Source: Lepidostoma basale
Taxonomy: Eukaryota; Arthropoda; Insecta; Trichoptera; Lepidostomatidae
Direction of reading: 5' to 3'
Assembly (NCBI GenBank): GCA_022606425.2
Contig: JAHDVF020000431.1
Coordinates: 310,001-374,000, forward strand
Length of the DNA: 64,000 nt
The translations under genes were made by a program, and so were the position numbers. Of the stretch, positions 1 through 11,513 are shown one piece after another; within the stretch, counting starts at the first letter, position 1; each line of letters starts with the position of its first letter. Below the pieces are notes generated by a model. That model did no database searches, was not told the origin of the DNA, and worked only from the letters and a program-made list of their open reading frames with translations.

Positions 1-460
1 AAAATCCAGTCCTCTGAAACACTGAGCTTGTTTCTTGTTTCACAATATCATTAGTATCTGCACCCTTCACTGCATGGCCAATGGTTGATGCAGCTCTTGG
101 TACACCATTTGGGGCATCTTGGCAGCAGGCACTCCTTATACAGGTCGCTTCTCCTTTGTGGAAGGAAGCATCCTCCATAACCACCAGTATCTTGTATTGC
201 GTACTACTGGTGCAATACGCGTTAAGATGGCACCGGTGATATACCCGCCGGCCCTGCCGGTAGAGCACGCCAGAGCATACAGAGCCGGAATAGTAACCGA
301 ATACCCGCTCGGGAATCTTCGGTAATTCTCGGCGTTATCGCGCCTTTGGTGGTCGGAGGGGAAAGGAGGGACTGGCACAGAGCCGGCGCATGGCCCATAG
401 TACATATGGTATGAAAATAGTGGTAGGAGCATTCGTTTTGTGGCAATCACATTTTTTCAA
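1..460. other. Unrecognised segment with a GC-rich core
   Basis: About 230-400 is GC-rich against its surroundings. On the minus strand a frame at the window edge reads TIGHAVKGADTNDIVKQE and stays open to base 1, and looks like a decayed transposon protein, but I do not recognise it. No splice structure is convincing. Confidence 0.25.
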
Positions 461-1044
461 GTAAAGAAAACGTTGTGACTTGTCATATTTGTGTGCTGCT
501 CGCAAATTTGCTGCAAGAGGTTCTCACAGATTAATGCATAAGAGTGCATTAAGACGTCAAAATGCAAACCATCACGTATCATAAGGTAAACTGCTTTTCA
601 CTCATTAGTGTCAGAATTGAAAAACTGTATTTAGAAGATTTGAGCCGAATTCTTTCGGTCACAATTTATAACAAAAAATAATCATCATTAATACCTGTGA
701 CGAGTGACGTTTCCCATTAAATAAATTTCATGTTCAAAACACTCTATCATTCAAGATTTTTTCATGTTCCTGTTATTATTTCCTTATCACACGTAAGTGA
801 TGTAGTATCAAAACCTACTTAAACACTGTGTTTGAAATGCAAAACATTGCAGCTATTCGCTACCCAAGCCACATATTTATTTATCATTCTGCATTATGAC
901 ATTGAAAGAGGCATACGCTATTTTAATACAGTAAAACCCCTCTTTACCGGCCTCGTCAGGACCGAGACCTGCTCAGTTGATGCTAGAACCAATCAAAAAC
1001 ATCCTACATATTTCATCAGATGTCATGAATAAACAACAATTAAG

Positions 1045-1327
1045 ATGTTATTGCAACTTATGGACAATGAAAACAAAACTAAAATGATACAAAATTTCTT
1101 TATTATTGTGTATTTAGTGTGCTTCCATTTGTGTTTATGTTCGAGCGGTTTCGGCAGCTTGTTGCCATCTTCTGGTTGCAACATTCAGCAAGATGCCGAA
1201 CGAACATAAACACAAATAGAAGCACACTCAATACGAGTACAAAATAATAAAGAAATTTTGCAATTTTTTTTTGTTTACATTATTTAAAATGAACATCTAC
1301 CAAGAAATTTCAATTCAAAACATGAAT
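1045..1327. repeat. Palindromic element, family A
   Basis: Inverted arms (AGTGTGCTTC... and ...GAAGCACACT, GTGTTTATGTTCG and CGAACATAAACAC) flank a hammerhead-like CCAGAAGATGG/GCCGAAACC module whose second copy is decayed. The same element with the same asymmetric end, which includes CCAAGAAATTTCAATT, occurs in opposite orientation at 31580-31865. Confidence 0.7.
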
Positions 1328-1904
1328 TATTTGCAACTTATTAAATTGTATGCACTGTATATACTTAAACAATTACGGAAAAATTAAACATTACGACGTT
1401 ACATAAACTTTGAAAAATCTGTACATATTGTTTGAAAAAATCAGTTCTTTTTGCTGTTTTTTACCTGTAAAAGATTTTTGAAAACCAGGTTTCTCCATTT
1501 TCGTATATTCATCACAACCAATGCCCTTGGATCTTGTTCACTATTACTATTTCTTGTATCTGCATTTTTGGTTCTGAATTCGCATTCACAGTCTTCTTTG
1601 CTGGTGGTATCGATCATTTCCTCGGCCTCACAAGTTTTTTTTGGCCTTTATTTCATTCACAGAGTTTGTTTATAACTTTTTAGCCCCTTATCCACCGTAC
1701 ATTGGTTCCATATATTCAAATCATCTTTGTGACAAATTTGAAATTTTGAAGAGAACGCATTTATATGCTTTAAATTCCTTCCTTATTTATTCGTTAGGTA
1801 TTCTATCATACGAGTATACAGTATTTTACACATTCACAGAGACTCATTTGAAATATAAAATGTTTAATGAAACACTGTTATTACCTATCACAGTGTATTT
1901 ATAT

Positions 1905-1975
1905 TAGTTTGTCACGACAGCTGTTTCGCCAACATAGGTTTGCGATAGTGCTGTCTCGACAAACTCATAAATAAG
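1905..1975. repeat. Palindromic element, family B
   Basis: AGTTTGTC-CGACAGCTGTTTCGCC faces a degenerate GCTGTCTCGACAAACT arm. It shares the GGCGAAACAGCTGTCG word with the elements at 27590 and 46610. The hammerhead-like core is decayed here. Confidence 0.55.
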
Positions 1976-2033
1976 TAATGGAAATAAAAAATTAAAACAA
2001 TTAAAAATGTCTTTGTATTATATTTTGTTAAAA

Positions 2034-2132
2034 TTCACTTAGGTTTATGGTTTCGGCAGCTCGGTCCCATCTTCTGGGCAGAAGGTGGCAGCGAGCTGCC
2101 GAAATCGGTCGAAGTCTTAAACCTAAGTGGAA
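2034..2132. repeat. Palindromic element, family A-like
   Basis: Outer arms TTCACTTAGGTTTA and TAAACCTAAGTGGAA are nearly perfect inverses. Inside, two facing modules read CAGAAGA (minus, 2076-2070) and CAGAAGG (plus, 2079-2085), each followed by a strong hairpin and GAAA. Confidence 0.65.
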
Positions 2133-2270
2133 TTAAACTAAATGTATGCTATAAGTATAAGAATGAGTGGAGGGAACGTGTGAGGCTTCTTGCAGGATTG
2201 CCACTATGAAAACGATTTTTTTTCAATTAAATGGTATTTTATATTCATTATTTCGTATAAATTAATTATT

Positions 2271-2827
2271 CTTCTTCATCCTTATTGTAGACCTATGTGG
2301 TCTGTTCTATAGTGTTGCTCCTCCTGTGAGGTAGACTCCCAGCTGTCCTTCCATATTATAGGAGGTCTTCCACGAGGACGAGTCCATGAGGTTGATTATG
2401 CAATGCAATATAGGGGAGTCTGGTGGTGTCCATTCTTTGAACATGGTCGTACCAGTCCCCTTTTCTCTGTCTGATCCATCTTAAAATATACTCAACCTCA
2501 CATGTCTCTCTTATTCTGGTGTTCCTCATGCGATCTCTCAGTGTCTTGCCTGCTATCGTCCTCGGTGTCTTCATTTCGGAAGTCCTAAAAACTTGTTTGG
2601 TCCTTACTGTGTCTGCCCTTGCTTCGACGCCATATGTTATTATTGGTCGTACGCATCTTTACTCTTTATGGCCATGCCTTTGTTTTTCCATATTGTGGAT
2701 TTTAGAGCGCCAGAGATTGCAGCTGCCTTCTTTACTTGGGCTTGTATTTCTTCCCACAGATCAGCTCCCCCTACCAGGTCTATGCCTTGATACTTGAAGG
2801 TCCTGACCTGTTCTATGGGTTGATTTA
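2271..2827 (-). mobile_element. LINE 3' end, 5' truncated, with 15-bp TSD
   Basis: Minus-strand reverse-transcriptase C-terminal region (TIAGKTLRDRMRNTRIRETC, then VQRMDTTRLPYIALHN) ending in a GAAGAAG-type tail at the low-coordinate side. The target-site duplication TATAAATTAATTATT is exact at 2256-2270 and 2828-2842. A related copy lies at 63110-63420 on the plus strand. Confidence 0.8.
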
Positions 2828-2906
2828 TATAAATTAATTATTTATATAAATTAATTGTGATTCGTAAAAAGAGTGTTTTAAATTTAAACATTTAATAATG
2901 TTGAAG

Positions 2907-3445
2907 TTTTTTAATGGCCGAGCCATAGAGGGCTCCCTCCGCTTACCCGAAGCTGTTATAGGCGCAGCGGCGCCTTTCGTCAGCTTCACTCGTGCACTCC
3001 CTAGGCCCGTCCCCCGTCCATGCGGGACTTACGTTAAAAAATATATATATACTCGTATATTTGAAACCAAGGGGGACCCAGACCACATTTAAGCTACGCT
3101 ACCCTCCCTCGATGTCCCGCCGTACACACATAGCAATACAACAGCAAAAGCAAATACACAATTGATACATAAATAACATATGTTAGAGAAAGAATAAAAA
3201 AAAAAAAATAATGCACAGCAGGAGGCACAGGAGGGAGGGGAGAGACAAAATGCAGGATGGGGGAAATAAGGAAATTTATTTAATGTGTGGACAAAGGAAG
3301 GTAACATAGGAAGTTTATTCTATATATATTGAAGAGAAGAAAAATAATGCAATTGAGCTAAGCAGGAGGAGGACGAGGTCCGGCATTGCGGATCAGTGTC
3401 CCCTCCCCCCAGCAAGATAATCGGCACCCCCTCAAAGGGGCAAGT
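2907..3445 (-). mobile_element. Retroposon 3' end with poly(A) and 8-bp TSD
   Basis: Poly(T) on the plus strand at 2907 is the poly(A) tail of a minus-strand insertion. TGTTGAAG is repeated at 2899-2906 and 3446-3453. About 200 bp next to the tail matches 61870-62053 (shared words include TAAATGTGGTCTGG, AGGGAGTG and GCGCCGCT). No coding capacity was recognised, so this is a LINE 3' UTR or SINE-like unit. Confidence 0.65.
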
Positions 3446-3453
3446 TGTTGAAG

Positions 3454-4079
3454 TATCGTAGTGTTTCGGGCGGATCATTTGTAATTGTATTTTTCTTACT
3501 TTCAGCTCCAAGTTTCACATCCTCACATTCTAACATTAAGCCGTGTATTTTGTCAATATTGCACACTTCGGTTAATTACTGCCTTAATCTCAATTTAATC
3601 TATATCCAAGTCTGCCGGTTCCAGTGAACAATAATAATATTAATCTAATGATATTATTGTTCTCCAATGTTTCCAGTACAATATGCTGACGCCCCTTATT
3701 GCTGAATTTCCATTGTGGAACATTTATCAATGCTGCGGGAAGGGGTGTGCACACATTTGCTCTATTCATCCAATAATCTGAGCTTTCACGAAATTTCAAA
3801 GAGGAATTATCGAGTTGGGAAAATTAACGGCATTATAGGTCAACCAGGAATGTATCACTTTCTGTAAATAGATCAAATCGTGAACTTTCTAATAATTTTA
3901 TTTTACGTATAAACTATGCTTTGAGGGAGATTCAATAACAAAACAAAAAAAATTCCATAAAAACAATAAAAATATCATGTTTGTTGTCACGAAATTGTCG
4001 TAAAATTTTCATCGTAATTTCACAATAACTAAAATATTTATATACTTAGGAAATTGAAGAAAACTTTGTTTACATATTA
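3454..4079. other. AT-rich intergenic stretch
   Basis: I see no exon, repeat end or RNA here beyond general AT-rich sequence. An imperfect inverted repeat of CAATAATATTAATCTAATGATATTATTG type lies around 3627-3662. Confidence 0.4.
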
Positions 4080-4140
4080 TCCACAAAATATTAAAAGTCA
4101 AGACATGTTTCGGAGGATACCTCTAACCTCAGGTGTAAAT
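4080..4140 (-). repeat. Hammerhead-like half element, family I
   Basis: On the minus strand: TTACAC, CTGAGGT, GAGG-TAT-CCTC, C-GAAA, ACATGT, C. The A9 position is T, so it is probably inactive. It is related to the modules at 15415 and 20040. Confidence 0.45.
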
Positions 4141-4499
4141 ATATAATGAGTGTATTACTATGGAATTCTACAGTGTTATGGCCTTAGTTTTCAATAAGAT
4201 AAAATATTTATATTATATTGAATAAACTTTTGTATTTGAACTCGTTAATCAAGTGATAAATACGAGTACAACGTTTTTTACAGATTATAAATCTATAAAA
4301 TGTATTTATATCAAAGGATTAAATAATAATAAAAAAAATATCTATAACGAATTTTTTTATTTATTTCATTTGTCATTTACATTTTTTTTGTAACTTCTAA
4401 TGTTGATACCAATATGGCAAAAAGCTGCTGATAGCGGTTGGAATTATAGTAAAGGAAAACCTTAAATAAAACTCAATAGTAATAAAATATATTATATAT

Positions 4500-4690
4500 A
4501 CACTTTAATTTTCATTTTACATCACTTTTTTTTACAAACAAACGGTTTCGCCCCCGCCGGAGCTTTGCCAGGGTTTCAAAAGAGAACCAAAAGACACACT
4601 CATTGTATTTTGTAACCCTGGGGAAGCTCTGGCGGGAGCAAAACCGGTTGGCTGTTAAAAAAATAAAATAAAGTGGTTTAAAAATAAGTG
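4500..4690. repeat. Palindromic element, family F
   Basis: Facing arms carry CGAAACCG (minus, near 4550) and AAAACCGGTTGGCTG (plus, 4640-4654) with CTGGCAA and CTGGGGA boxes. Same family as 26590-26817 and 34085-34360; the cores are degenerate. Confidence 0.55.
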
Positions 4691-4924
4691 TTTTAATATT
4701 ATAATTAATAATGCCACACCACAAATTGGGTGTGTCATACGAAAGTGTTTTAATTACAAGTGTCAATGAACATTTAAAAGCCGTGAACACTGTAAAATTC
4801 CACAATGACGATATTTTTTGAACCACAACAATTATTTTTTAACCATCCACCACCCAGGAAAATTAATGTATACTAAATATAAATATACACACAGGAAAAT
4901 GAATGTATACTGAATAATACTATT

Positions 4925-5015
4925 TTAAAGACATTTATTTCGTTTTCCCAATGAAGGTTTAAAACCTTCGAAACATGTCGAGAAAAATAAACGCAAACGT
5001 AGAAAAAGCAGTATT
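4925..5015. repeat. Half element, family E
   Basis: Contains AAGGTTTAAAACCTTCGAAACATGTCGAG followed by AAAATAAACGCAAACG, shared with elements at 27150, 39160, 45240 and 59890. The hammerhead-like box before the hairpin is shortened here. Confidence 0.45.
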
Positions 5016-6024
5016 TTAATTAATATGTATTTTTTTAATTTAATTATAAATTTTTTTAATGTTTCCAGTATTTACAATGATATTATACTTGTTAAATAAG
5101 ACAAGGAACGTGTTTTTTATGCCATATTCCTTTAATTGAATTTTTACGTAGTGTTTGAATCTGTATTAGATGACATAAAATTAAAGAACTATAGTATACG
5201 TATAAATCAGCCAATTTGAATATAAGTAAATTGTTAGTTTTTTTACCTCTAGAAGTTTTTAAATTATTCGGTATTTTTGTGTTGTCAATAACAAATAATT
5301 TTTGTGCGAACAGAAAATATAAAGATACTTTCAGTTTGCTCTTTAATAAGTGCCTAATGAAAAAGAATGGTATTTATTATATTATGAAACCATACCCAGA
5401 GATTTCAAAGATAAAAACAAAACAAAAATATGGGAGTTTAGATCTACGAAAAGTATTGAATTCTTTTGTAATATCCAGAAACTAAAAAGTACATATTTTT
5501 TATCAATTAAACAGATACATATAATTTATTTTATCAATAATTAAAATACCATATTAATTTAATTGAAAATCATAGTTTTTTAAAGTCTTACGCTTCATAC
5601 TTAATTTTATATAATATTACCAAACTGAAAAAATAACTTAAGATCATAGTCGCCTCTTCACCTTGATAGGTAAACAAAACTCCGTATTGAAATTGGCGTT
5701 TTCAAAGGCCGTAACTAATTTAAAATTCAAAAAGTTTTACACATTAAAATAATCAAACTCACACATAGCGACATCTTTAGTAGGATAGCTTTAACATTTG
5801 ATTTATATATTAACGATAATAAATCCCACAAAATCTAGAAACGAAAATATCCGAATTTATGTTAATAAAAAATGTTCTGAAAATAAATTAAAAGCTATTT
5901 CGTTATTATTCTTTCTCATGTTATATTCACATTATCATGTTATATGATTTTATTATCTTCTATATAAAAATAATATGAGGTTACGAAATTTAATTTAAGT
6001 AGAAAATAATATTTTTAAGAACTA
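5016..6024. other. AT-rich intergenic stretch
   Basis: Open frames of up to 89 codons (5216-5485) are Lys/Ile/Asn-rich with no recognisable domain and AT-driven composition. Nothing else is supported. Confidence 0.4.
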
Positions 6025-6105
6025 TTTTTTTGGCTTTATTTCGACAGCAACTGGTTTCGGTAGGCTCGCTATTGAAATAAAAACAAGAATGGGAATAATT
6101 ATTTA
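6025..6105. repeat. Palindromic element, family G
   Basis: GCTTTATTTCGACAGCAACTGGTTTCGG faces GCTATTGAAATAAA. A larger relative lies at 26915-27015. Confidence 0.4.
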
Positions 6106-6593
6106 AAACGTATTTTAATATAATTATCATTAAACAAACTTCCACGGTGAGATTTCAGTAAAATCATATGGGTAATTATCTTAAATTTAAAGTAAATACT
6201 CAAGTGCTTTGGGTTCATTTTATTACTCATAATAGATTATAATTGGCACAGAGATGCGTATTTTTGAAATGTGTTTTTATTTCACCTTTGTTCGTGCTTA
6301 AACCACTTCTGCCTCTCTTATCTTAGGATACAGCTTTTACCCTTGTTCCCATTACGCCGTACCAACCTCATAATATTCTCATTGCTCACCGCGGCTCAGT
6401 TTTCCTCCAATGACCTCATTTCTAGGGCATAATTTATCCCGCTCTTTATATTCATATTTCGCCTGTCCTGCCACATAAGGTGTCACAATAGAACATATTA
6501 TTTTCAGTTTATTTATTTTATGATTTATTTTAACCAAAAGTATCTCAAATTCAGTATTGTTATGAAGACTACACAAATATATGATACTAGTTT

Positions 6594-6860
6594 CAACCCG
6601 TGAAATATTCACTGAAGTAAAGATTTTCTACTATTTAAACTTGGTTCACTGTACAATCGTTATAAGTTGTAACTTTTAATGTAAATCATTTTTTGAACAC
6701 ACGTTAAAATTTCACAATTCACAACACCAAATCGTTCTCCATTTTTTTCTACACTTCTTGTCATACAACAATAACAAGAACAAAATTCAATATAAGATTC
6801 AATTGAAAAAAGTATTCCTCTTTCGCTCTCTTGTATTCAAAATATACTCGTACTCTTTCT
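6594..6860. repeat. Dispersed repeat, family K copy 1
   Basis: It shares GTGAAATATTCAC..AGTAAA, a CATACAACAAT stretch and CCTCTTTCGCTCTC with 16358-16570 in the same order and orientation. No coding capacity or terminal repeats were recognised. Confidence 0.5.
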
Positions 6861-7540
6861 TGCTGACGAGTTATGCCTTATGATGATATAAATTAAAACA
6901 ATTAATTATTTTATTGTAAAATAATGGACTTATTTCACGATTTATATATTCCAAGCTCGTTTTGATATTGTCCAATAATATGCGGGCCACATAATAATAC
7001 GAAATGGATTAATACAATGATTAGATGTAATGAAACTATCCAACGATGCGTTACACAATTGTCAAAATAAACATGATTTAAAAAAAATTATATTGCGTAG
7101 ATCAATGGCAAAAGCAGAATACTGTTTTTTATGAGAAGCGCCATTAGTTTTTTTCCTTCATCAGGGTCATCACAAAATTCAAAATATTATTATAATATTA
7201 TTTAGAAAATATCAAATACAATAAATTCTTAATCATAACAAGTAATATCGGTAGTAAATATGATTTGTTTTTTAACCAGTTTTAAAAATATGTATTCTTT
7301 GAAACAGATTCGTCTTCATTATAAATTTTGTCACTGGTTTCAAGCGCAAAAATATTTTCATTGGAACTCATAACTAAATCACAAATATTTACTGATACAA
7401 TAAATTTTATTTAAAAAAAGTTTAAGCGTACGTTTGAGTAATCATTTGACATCAGTACACGTTTGGTAAATTATTTACATAATTTTCTATGTTTAATGAA
7501 AATAATAAAAAATATATTGTAATACATATAACGATTTGTT
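6861..7540. other. AT-rich intergenic stretch
   Basis: Contains an isolated CTGATGAAGG word on the minus strand near 7161 without the rest of a hammerhead. No gene was recognised. Confidence 0.35.
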
Positions 7541-7544
7541 CCAC

Positions 7545-7635
7545 GTGTTTTTAGTTCGACCAGTATTAGCAGCTTCTCTCAGAAGACAGAGTTATCAAAA
7601 CCGCTCGAAACTTAAAAACAAGTGGAAATAAATAA
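7545..7635. repeat. Palindromic element, family A-like, decayed
   Basis: CCACGTGTTTTTAGTTCGACC pairs with the CTCGAAACTTAAAAACAAGTGG side; an eroded CAGAAGA box lies between. Confidence 0.4.
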
Positions 7636-8369
7636 AATAAAATAATATCATAAAATACATTTTTTCACCGAATACCAAGACATTTCTATGAATGACGTTA
7701 ATACTTTAATAAATATTTTCTTTCATATTTTATAGGACTCAGCCTGAGGTTTATGAACTATTTTTTATTTGTTGTTGAAACATATTTTCAATTGTGGTTG
7801 TAATAAAATATATATCTAGCACACTATATTATGGAAAAAAATCTTAAGCGGCTTTTCATTTTCCATTGTGAAATGATTTATCTGATGTTTTAAATATAGA
7901 ATTAAAAACATGTCTAGTATAAATATGGAATTCGGGAACTTTAAAGATATTATACATATTCCGTAAACTAGTTACATACGAATTCCAATGATTTAAATAT
8001 ATGTGTATAGATTATATAATAATATTTTTTATTTTTGAATTGTTTTTAATGGAATGATGTCACACTCGTTATGTTGGTATTTACATTTTTAAATAGTCAG
8101 TAAAATAAAGTAAAATAGTTTTGTTACATATCGATTGCGAGTCAACAGCGATCGGTTTCAGATTACAATTCCATGACCACGTGGATCCTTGAAGAACTAC
8201 TCTACCTTTACAATACCATTAATTTCATCACGTTTTTATAAGTAATTATTTTCACATTATTCACCTCTAAACATGCATCCTATCCACCTAAGTTTGAAAA
8301 AAAAGATAATTATTTCAAAGAAAATCTTATCTTTCTTTCTCTTTTGTTATTTGCTATCATCCGGAGTCG

Positions 8370-8580
8370 GCACTTGTTGTTCGAAGACGCCAAACATGTA
8401 CTCGTATGTCTTTGCTCATCTCCTTTGTCAGGTTCTCGTGTTGCAGTCCTTTTCCATGAGCGCCCTCTGACTCTTGATTTTGCGGGAATGCTGAGGGCTT
8501 TTTGGACAATGTTTTCGTTCTCTTTTGCACCACATGACCGTACCACCAGTCTTCGTAATTCTTTCAAAGGAAATATATTT
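8370..8580 (-). mobile_element. LINE reverse-transcriptase 3' fragment
   Basis: The minus frame reads RSCGAKENENIVQKALSIPA, then KSRVRGRSWKRTATREP, resembling the conserved C-terminal R-R-G-R-P region of non-LTR retrotransposons. It is truncated at both ends. Confidence 0.5.
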
Positions 8581-8682
8581 TTTAAATGTTTATGGTCTTA
8601 CAATATTTTGAATGATACTGATTAAATTTTCATTTTAAAATAATTTAATTCATATTAACACTAGGTTTTAATTTAACAATTA

Positions 8683-8930
8683 CAAAGGACTCCCTTCACA
8701 TCCCAACCCCACAATAAAATACCTCTCTAATTACGACCCAAACACTTCCAGCCGTCACAAGCGCCCAAAATCGATTCTCCTTCAGAGGAACACTCCGGGC
8801 CACACAAATCATGCCCCCGAATAAACTAACAACCCACCAAATCACCTTCCAACAATGTTCCCATCAGACGTAAGAGGAATAGCCACATGAGCTGAACCTC
8901 TGTAAGCCAGAAGATCCAAGTCCAAGTCCC
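8683..8930 (+). mobile_element. C-rich retroposon insertion, 248 bp, with 13-bp TSD
   Basis: AATTTAACAATTA is repeated exactly at 8670-8682 and 8931-8943. The insert is C-rich and T-poor, unlike its surroundings, and ends in a short TCCAAG repeat. It resembles the 3' end of a non-LTR element; no open frame survives. Confidence 0.65.
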
Positions 8931-8943
8931 AATTTAACAATTA

Positions 8944-10380
8944 ATAGCGCGTATTCACAAACGATTAACGGTAAATCGGAATATTTATGTTTATTATTAT
9001 TAAAACTTTTAAAATTTAACTAACATTATTAATTTGAGTAGTTATTCACAATAAACACTGTTTTTACCTGGTTTCTGATGTTTATTGTTACTGATCGAGT
9101 TTACATATCTTAACATTTACCGAAAGTAGTAAAGTGAGAAAATCATGGTTCTTATTCATTCAATCTAATAATATATTTACTGATTTATCGAAAATATATT
9201 AAAATAGACGAGCTATTAAAAAAGAAACTGAAGAGTAACAAATAATTTATTTTCTCCAACCTTATCCAAGTAGCAAACTTTTTAGTATATATTTTAAACA
9301 GAACAATGCAAAAACATTTTGTCAAATATATTTGCTAATTGTTCCGAAGTTAATAGTATCACGAATTGTTACTAGTCTCCACATTTGTATTATTATTGTC
9401 TATGTGTCGAAACGCATTTAGATATCTCTTATCGCCTTTTGCATAATATGTGGGACAAACACCAAACGAAAGGGAAATTTTTACGCAGTGCTGACGGAAT
9501 TGGCATACTTGTAATTTACAGATAGTGAAAAGGTAAAAGAGCTCTAGTGTATTACGTAATTATTGCGGAGGTCATAGAACTACAATAGTAAGCTTCATAG
9601 AAACTCGTCATAAATCGTTTTTATTAGAATTAATATATTTAACAAGTTTTATATGATTTACGTATTTGATGAAAACGTGAAAACTTAGCTTCGTCGCCTA
9701 CATACCTAAATTCAAATATACATAGCTATATAACCAAATACATTAGTTTTGATATAAGGAAATAATTGTTGGAGAAATATTGTATGTCGAAATTGAATAT
9801 ACAATTCCCTTTAACCTGGGGGTTTCGAAATTTCGGGTTAAGAAATTTCGACACATTTCTTTAAATTTATTTAGTGCTATATTGACGACCCTTTTGTTTC
9901 AGAGAATATAAGTCTAATTGGCCTTGATATATAATTACTGAAAGTTATTGACTCTTCTTAATTCCTAAAAAAACATTCCCAAAACCTATCTGCCCGGTGA
10001 TACCTATAGGAAAAGCCATTTCGAGTGTGTTATTCTATCGCCTTTTTTTCACCGCCGCGACAGTTTTATGAGACGAAGCCATATACGTAAATATTCTTGC
10101 AATTCTGGAGAAGTGCAAGAATATTTTTAAAAAAGCTTGCACTTTAGAAGAAATATCACTTAATTGTACCCGGGACATTCAGTATGGAAGTCTCTTACAA
10201 CTCCGTCACGAAACTTGACAATGTTGTTGATGTTTAAGAGAGTTCGGTCTGTCTTTTTCTAGTGCGCCCTTGGAGTCATTGATTTTAAAAAACGCAGCAC
10301 TTAAAATATAAATCACCATAAATATATTGTACATTCCGTCAAACACTTGATAATTTTATAAATGATACAAATCTTCTGAA
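8944..10380. other. AT-rich intergenic stretch
   Basis: No exon of the downstream PAN/ZP gene was recognised here although its 5' exons must lie upstream of 11958. Small hairpins such as GTTTCGAAATTTCGGG (about 9821) are present. Confidence 0.35.
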
Positions 10381-10382
10381 GA

Positions 10383-10625
10383 CGACCTTCGTGTCCGAGT
10401 GGTAAGTGCATTGACTGCCACCCCGAATGTTCCGGGTTCGATTCCCGGCGAGGGCAGTGTGATTGTCACTCTGTCTGGTGTAGAAATCACGTGACAATAA
10501 AATGGTGGCTACCTATCACATGTCACGAGAATCACTATGATAGCTATACCTTTTATACCATTTACATCGATTTGGCTCATGCAGTCATGGTGTAAAGAGC
10601 GATTTCACAAAATAATAATAATAAT
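10383..10625 (+). mobile_element. tRNA-derived SINE, tail type 2
   Basis: A box-A-like region (GTCCGAGTGGTAAG) and box B (GGGTTCGATTCCC) head a body that includes GTGACAATAAAATGG. The tail ends AAAGAGCGATTTCACAAAATAATAATAAT. This tail matches the minus-strand copy at 27255-27518 and differs from the other SINE copies here. Confidence 0.8.
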
Positions 10626-11330
10626 ATATCTTGACAAAAGCACTCTTAATTCCAAATTAAGTTTATATCGACAAATCATAATTGTTTAGGCGTACTCTTT
10701 AATCATAATGCTGGTTCATGAAAAATATTCAAAAAAGTGTCATTTCATTTAACTTGTCATAGTGTTAAATAAACATATTAAGTCACGAATAAAATTTTAA
10801 GTGACATAACGTAATACTGTTTGACTAAGTGGCAAAAAACGCAACTAGGTCGTTTCGACTAGTTCAATACTACGATCCAGCTGTTTCAACACGCATTGAT
10901 TGTGAATGTCTCTAATGAGATGCACACCTTTTCACACAATGTGTGAAAATTTAGTTTACGTATAATTTTAACATCCGATAGTAAGTGTATTGAACCTATA
11001 AATTAAACACGGGCACCAACGTTTAGAAATACACATATTTGCAGATAAGTATTTTAACTGTAGAGCATATTGACTCACTTTGTGTATTGACTGATAATAA
11101 TTAACAAGTCACAATGGTATTATAATAGTTGCGAATATATTTTCACTTGTTTGAATATTCATTCTACATAATGTTAATATTTATTTCCTCACTCGTAGGT
11201 ATCCGCCTAACATTTACGACATAAATTTATGATACGAGTAAACACCATACGCAAAACGGAATAACAGTAAAATCAAATTGAATACAACCTTTGGAAGGAG
11301 AATATTAATCACTGTATAATCATTTGTCTT
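10626..11330. other. AT-rich stretch upstream of the first recognised exon
   Basis: No domain-bearing exon recognised. Confidence 0.35.
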
Positions 11331-11379
11331 TTTCTTTTTTAAATACCTACTTTGTATACAACACTTACTATTAATTTTT

Positions 11380-11513
11380 TTATTATTAAATATCAGACAT
11401 GTTTCGGACAACCCGGTCCTTCCTCAGTGATATTATAAAGATATTTAAAATGTTCAAAACTGATTTTTAATATCTTTATAATATCACTGAGGAAGGACCG
11501 GGTTGTTCGAAAA
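11380..11513. repeat. Palindromic element, family C, right arm interrupted
   Basis: Two facing hammerhead modules (minus 11434-11389; plus 11480-11513) separated by AAGATATTTAAAAT and its near inverse. The right module ends abruptly after TTCGAAAA where LINE sequence starts. Confidence 0.7.
11389..11434 (-). ncRNA. Type I hammerhead ribozyme motif (minus-strand copy)
   Basis: Read on the minus strand from 11434: AATATCA, CTGAGGA (11427-11421), a stem II of GGAC/GTCC with one unpaired A before it, GAAA (11405-11402), ACATGT (11402-11397), cleavage C at 11396, then TGATATT (11395-11389) pairing with the first arm. It is the same family as the copy at 57909. It faces a second module at 11480-11513 that is cut off after GAAA by a LINE end. 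Confidence 0.55.

Noticed and set aside
119..325. Possible exon of another gene at the left edge
   Set aside because: The frame uses a TTG start, has no splice signals and lacks any domain; only the local GC content is unusual.
6845..6852. TACTCGTA at 6845 as a footprint
   Set aside because: The related repeat copy at 16.55 kb has TTCTCGTA at the same place, so here the word seems ancestral; it is counted but weakens the footprint explanation for this site.
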